Assembly: GCA_937902445.1 (NCBI GenBank)
Contig: CALELJ010000268.1
Span: forward strand, 1-17,046
DNA length: 17,046 nucleotides
Source of the DNA: an uncultured Treponema sp.
GTDB taxonomy: Bacteria; Spirochaetota; Spirochaetia; Treponematales; Treponemataceae
Direction of reading: 5' to 3'
How positions within the stretch are numbered: position 1 is the stretch's first letter; each line of letters opens with the position of its first letter. Of this stretch, positions 14,135-17,046 are shown piece by piece. Below the pieces are notes generated by a model. That model was not told the DNA's origin and searched no databases. It saw nothing but the letters and a program-made list of their open reading frames with translations. A program made the position numbers and the translations under genes.

Positions 14135-15319
14135 CTAGCGGACAATACGTCCGTCGAAATCCTTTCCCAAAACTATTGTAAAGTCGGCTTGAGCAGAACC
14201 TGAACTTTCATACGAAAAATCCTCATCGACAATGTTCGTACAGCGGATGAAGTTGCCCAGAGCTTTGGCAGCCTCGCTGTTGCCGATGTGGTTGATGATG
14301 ACTGTCTTCTCCGTCGCCGGAGCATTTGTCGTCTCCAGAACCTCATATCCGGCACTCTGCATGAGAAACGAAGTATTTCTTGCAAGTCCCTGGGTAGTGG
14401 TTCCATTTTGAATAACAAGAACATAAGCCCTGTTCTGGTTTCCGTAGTCACCAGTAATCAGGGAACTTATGGACTGGTTCATGACATCCTTGATGAGCTG
14501 GCCGTCATAGAGCGGAAACAAAAGAGTCTGCCCGCTTTCTACAGTTCGGCTTGAACCTGTAATCGTCTGAAGGACAATTCTTTCAGTCTCAATGTCTGAG
14601 ACCTGCATCATCAGGCGGTAGAAATTGTCATAATCTATATTGGTCGTAAACCTTTTTGCAAAAACCGGAAAATTCTTTGGAGAATAAACCGATTTCTTGT
14701 TTTCACGAAAGGCGGCAAGAAGGGCTGTAAAGACGGCCTGTCTTCTGTCCTCAACATCGCTTTCATTTTCAGACGGAAGTCTGTAAGTCTCAAAAATCCT
14801 TATCTTGTCACCATCGAGGGAAACGGCACCACTAGGAAGAAGCCATTTCTCACCGTCAGGACCGATTTCATCCACCGGCATCGGGACAAAGACATTGAGG
14901 CCACCAAGATAGTCGGCAAAAAATTCCAGATCGCTCATGGAATACTCAACAGTAAAAGGAATTTCCTTTCCGACAAGTTTTTCTATTTCACCCCTGTAAG
15001 CATCGACGCCAAGTTCCTTGTAGACGGCATCGATTCTGTCGACACGGTTGATGCTCTTGAAAATCGCACCGGTATTTCCAAGGATATTGAACGAAACCGC
15101 CTGGTCAGAACCAGGACAATAGACAAAAATATCCGTGGAAAGAACATTCCTGTCATCATCTGTATGAATGAAAAGAATCTTGATTACAGGATCATTCTTC
15201 ATGGTCTCCGAAATAGGATCGACCTTAAGTGAAATTGCAATCGTAACCGTAAGCGCGGCAATAATGGCAAGAATCGCAAGCAAAAAAATCGCGCTCTTTT
15301 TATCCCGTGACATCCTCAT
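14135..15319 (-). CDS. LytR-CpsA-Psr (LCP) family protein with C-terminal LytR_C domain
   Basis: A 394-residue membrane protein with a short cytoplasmic N-terminus, one transmembrane helix at about residues 10-32 and an extracytoplasmic body. LCP enzymes transfer phospho-linked polymers onto the cell wall. LCP-like elements are STDIFVYCPG (61-70), INRVDRIDAVYKELGV (90-105), the block ending DYLGGLNVFVP (136-146), and TYRLPSENESDVEDRRQ (178-194). The usual SIPRDT-type motif is not recognisable; NILGNT stands in its place. A LytR_C domain covers about 296-390. The ATG at 15319 lies 3 bases after the yqeK stop; a second Met at 15313 is also possible. It is clustered with yqeK and rsfS, an arrangement also seen in other bacteria. 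Confidence 0.87.
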   Translation of the reverse strand: MRMSRDKKSAIFLLAILAIIAALTVTIAISLKVDPISETMKNDPVIKILFIHTDDDRNVLSTDIFVYCPGSDQAVSFNILGNTGAIFKSINRVDRIDAVYKELGVDAYRGEIEKLVGKEIPFTVEYSMSDLEFFADYLGGLNVFVPMPVDEIGPDGEKWLLPSGAVSLDGDKIRIFETYRLPSENESDVEDRRQAVFTALLAAFRENKKSVYSPKNFPVFAKRFTTNIDYDNFYRLMMQVSDIETERIVLQTITGSSRTVESGQTLLFPLYDGQLIKDVMNQSISSLITGDYGNQNRAYVLVIQNGTTTQGLARNTSFLMQSAGYEVLETTNAPATEKTVIINHIGNSEAAKALGNFIRCTNIVDEDFSYESSGSAQADFTIVLGKDFDGRIVR

Positions 15320-15322
15320 CGT

Positions 15323-15910
15323 CTAGTTACCGCCTGTTTTCTTTCTGAGGCTTTCCTGAAATTCAATGCTTGAAGGAGCAATTTTCTTTCCCCTTTCTTT
15401 CAGGTAGGCCATATTTTCCTCGACCACATAAAGGGTGAGCTCATCCAGTGACATGGCAAAAAGTTTTGCCCTGTATTCATCCGTAGAATGTTCCCTGCCC
15501 GGCTCAATCTTGTCTGCGGAATACACAACTTTTGCAAGGGGGCAAAGATCTGTTCCGCCGAAAGTATGAAGAGCCACAGCCTGGATGACATCGGGATCAT
15601 GGACCCCAAACTTTTTTGAAAGAAGCACTGCCGCAGCCCTGCCGTGAAGCAAGGATGGCTTAAGTTTTTCAACCTCAGTCATTTCATTTCCATCTTCGGC
15701 AGCAAGAGCCATCATTTCTTCTTCCGGAATATTCTTGCATATGTCGTGGGCAATGCCTGCAAGATATCCTTTCCTTGCATCAATGCCGTAAAGACCGCAC
15801 ATGTATTCCGAAGTCTCAGCAACACGGACACTGTGCTCGTAGCGGCTCTGTTTTTCCGCCTGCATCGCAAACTGACGGATTTCTTCTATAAGCTGGTCAA
15901 TGTTTTCCAT
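15323..15910 (-). CDS. yqeK: YqeK-type HD-domain diadenosine tetraphosphatase
   Basis: A 195-residue HD-domain metal hydrolase of the YqeK family, which splits Ap4A symmetrically to two ADP. The metal-binding set is visible: His26 in YEHSVRV, His55-Asp56 in AHDICKN, His89 in LLHGRAAA, His115 in ALHTFGG and Asp133 in SADKIEPGR. The ATG at 15910 is chosen over 15955 because it restores the family's usual N-terminus and has GGAAA before it. It overlaps the nadD 3' end by 14 bases in another frame, implying coupled translation. The fusion-like pairing with nadD is common in Firmicutes and spirochaetes. Confidence 0.94.
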   Translation of the reverse strand: MENIDQLIEEIRQFAMQAEKQSRYEHSVRVAETSEYMCGLYGIDARKGYLAGIAHDICKNIPEEEMMALAAEDGNEMTEVEKLKPSLLHGRAAAVLLSKKFGVHDPDVIQAVALHTFGGTDLCPLAKVVYSADKIEPGREHSTDEYRAKLFAMSLDELTLYVVEENMAYLKERGKKIAPSSIEFQESLRKKTGGN

Positions 15911-16556
15911 AGATGTTTCCGTCCATAATATACTTGAAAACTTTTTGCGGAACAAGGTATCTGAAAGGAAGCCCCTTTGCAGCCCTGGTCCTTATGGCGG
16001 TGGAACTTACGGCAAGAAATTCATTCTCAAGAAAAATGGCATCCCTAAAAAAATCCATCCCATGAAAATCAATTTTTTCAAAGCCGGAACTCTTTGCACC
16101 GGCATAGCCGCCTGTTGCCCTGTTTGAAAAACTTTCATCTTCCTTCTGGTCTGGCCTGCGGCCTATAATCAGCTGGCATTTTTCCGAAAGCTCCCTGGCG
16201 TTTTTCCACAGATGGAAAGTCGCGGCCTGGTCATAACCAATTATGAGCCCAATTTTTCCGTCGAGCATGCCTTCATATTTTTTTGTCAGGAAACAGATGG
16301 TATCCCATGTGTACGAAGTTCCGCCTCTTTCAATCTCGCATTTTTCAAGAAAAAAACGCTGGTCATCTTCCACCGCAAGATCGACCATCGCAGCCCTCAC
16401 CTCAGGACCGACTTCAAAGGCCATCTCCTTGTGGGGAGCAACCCCCGTGGGAACAAAAAGAATCCTGTCATAACCAAGGGATGCAACCTCATCAGCAAGA
16501 GCAAGATGACCTGTGTGGATGGGATTGAAAGTTCCGCCTAAAACAGCAATTTTCAT
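15897..16556 (-). CDS. nadD: Nicotinate-nucleotide adenylyltransferase NadD
   Basis: A 219-residue cytoplasmic enzyme that joins nicotinate mononucleotide and ATP to give deamido-NAD in NAD synthesis. The nucleotidyltransferase signature GGTFNPIHTGHL lies at residues 7-18 with His14 and His17. PHK follows at 41-43, IIGYDQAATFHLW at 105-117 and the SSTAIRTR motif at 184-191. Family members more often read GAD where this protein has GYD. The length is slightly above the usual 190-210. The ATG at 16556 lies 32 bases after obg; its ribosome site is weak. The 3' end overlaps yqeK. Confidence 0.96.
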   Translation of the reverse strand: MKIAVLGGTFNPIHTGHLALADEVASLGYDRILFVPTGVAPHKEMAFEVGPEVRAAMVDLAVEDDQRFFLEKCEIERGGTSYTWDTICFLTKKYEGMLDGKIGLIIGYDQAATFHLWKNARELSEKCQLIIGRRPDQKEDESFSNRATGGYAGAKSSGFEKIDFHGMDFFRDAIFLENEFLAVSSTAIRTRAAKGLPFRYLVPQKVFKYIMDGNIYGKH

Positions 16557-16588
16557 TTGCCAGCAAACTCCAGTACCGCAGAAAAAAA

Positions 16589-17008
16589 TCAGCCTTCACT
16601 TCCAGGAAACTGAACTTCCATTGAATCGTCAACGGAACGACCGGAAAGGAATTCACTTTTAGCGGTTTTTCCGGTATTTTCATCAACTTTCTTTTCAGCT
16701 TCCTTTTCCGCATTCATCCTGTCAACGAGAGAGACGATGGCAAGACGGGCCTCATTCATGTTCTGGCGTGACATCACCGAAACGGGAATGACCTTTACTT
16801 CAGGTTCACTCCGGCCAAGCTTCTCAACGATTTCCTGAGCCCTTTCCTCCGCTCCCTCAACATCAATCTTGTTGCAAAGAACGATCCTAGGCTTTTTTGT
16901 AAGGTCTCCGCCAAAACCGTCAAGAGCCTTGACCTTCACATCAACGACATCGGCCGACAGGGCGACCGTCGACATCAACGCGAAACCGAGAGCTAAAGTG
17001 ATTTTCAT
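16589..17008 (-). CDS. obg: Obg GTPase C-terminal part, joined to an unrelated 5' end
   Basis: Residues from about 35 onward match the end of an Obg/CgtA GTPase, a ribosome-assembly GTPase. The segment GGDLTKKPRIVLCNKID contains the G4 motif NKID, then a G5-like PVSVMSRQNMNEARLAI and a charged C-terminal tail. The first 20 or so residues after the Met at 17008 look instead like a Sec signal peptide (MKITLALGFALMSTVALSA), which a cytoplasmic GTPase should not have. The glycine-rich Obg domain, the P-loop and the G3 motif are absent. The frame stays open to the window edge. The position upstream of nadD is right for obg. I infer a 3' obg fragment with a foreign or misassembled 5' end. Confidence 0.72.
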   Translation of the reverse strand: MKITLALGFALMSTVALSADVVDVKVKALDGFGGDLTKKPRIVLCNKIDVEGAEERAQEIVEKLGRSEPEVKVIPVSVMSRQNMNEARLAIVSLVDRMNAEKEAEKKVDENTGKTAKSEFLSGRSVDDSMEVQFPGSEG

Positions 17009-17046
17009 GATGCGTATTTTACCAAATTTCAGCCGGCCGCGGGAGC
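16928..17046 (-). other. Suspected foreign or chimeric end segment
   Basis: This terminal stretch encodes a signal-peptide-like N-terminus followed by DVVDVKVKAL, running straight into Obg sequence. Just upstream of its ATG is a TAAAAT box, then GC-rich sequence. Codons such as GCG, TCG, GCC and TTA are denser than in the adjacent obg-nadD genes. The DVVDVKVKALDGFGGD segment recalls the start of a POTRA-type outer-membrane assembly protein, but that is a weak impression. A join through a short shared string near ALDGFGGD would explain it. Confidence 0.5.

Noticed and set aside
14062..14145. Longer rsfS start at 14145
   Set aside because: It would overlap the LCP gene; the ATG at 14061 has a good ribosome site and gives normal family length.

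Overview
The window looks like a piece of a spirochaete chromosome, most likely from Treponema or a close relative. This is inferred from family content and gene order, not from a database search. The signs are SpoVG in a genome with no other sporulation gene in view, the run ispE - spoVG - tRNA-Gln - rplY, the cluster obg - nadD - yqeK - LCP - rsfS, and a lipoprotein HtrA next to lepA. The left edge cuts a gene and the right edge looks artificial, so the window may be a whole metagenomic contig.

Layout. (1) 1-636, minus: most of a PurO-type IMP cyclohydrolase, cut by the left edge. (2) 637-907: a divergent promoter region. (3) 908-4071, plus: a membrane-anchored SurA/PpiD-like foldase with an in-frame amber codon at codon 67, then a TTG-started Maf/DUF115 protein. 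Its stop codon overlaps the stop of convergent lepA. (4) 13115 down to 4068, minus: ispE, spoVG, tRNA-Gln(UUG), rplY, an intrinsic terminator, then tilS, a secreted TPR protein with Ca-binding-like loops, an HtrA lipoprotein and lepA. The last four are tightly packed, with ribosome sites overlapping the preceding stop codons. (5) 13288-13596, plus: a lone 102-residue protein that is half Asp/Glu, with its own promoter and ending at a hairpin region shared with rsfS. (6) 17046 down to 13714, minus: the C-terminal part of obg, then nadD, yqeK, an LCP/LytR-type protein and rsfS.

How the genes relate. The obg-nadD-yqeK-rsfS block is a common bacterial housekeeping group: ribosome assembly and silencing, NAD synthesis and Ap4A turnover. 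The ispE/spoVG/rplY/tilS/lepA run mixes isoprenoid synthesis, a nucleic-acid-binding regulator and translation genes. Two envelope proteins, the TPR protein and HtrA, sit inside that translation operon. The foldase and HtrA both suggest periplasmic protein quality control.

No mobile element, CRISPR array, phage gene or defence system is visible. The points most worth a second look are the amber-interrupted foldase, the hyperacidic protein, a near-leaderless ispE promoter, a terminator abutting the tilS ribosome site, irregularities in the tRNA, and an apparent chimeric join in obg at the right edge.
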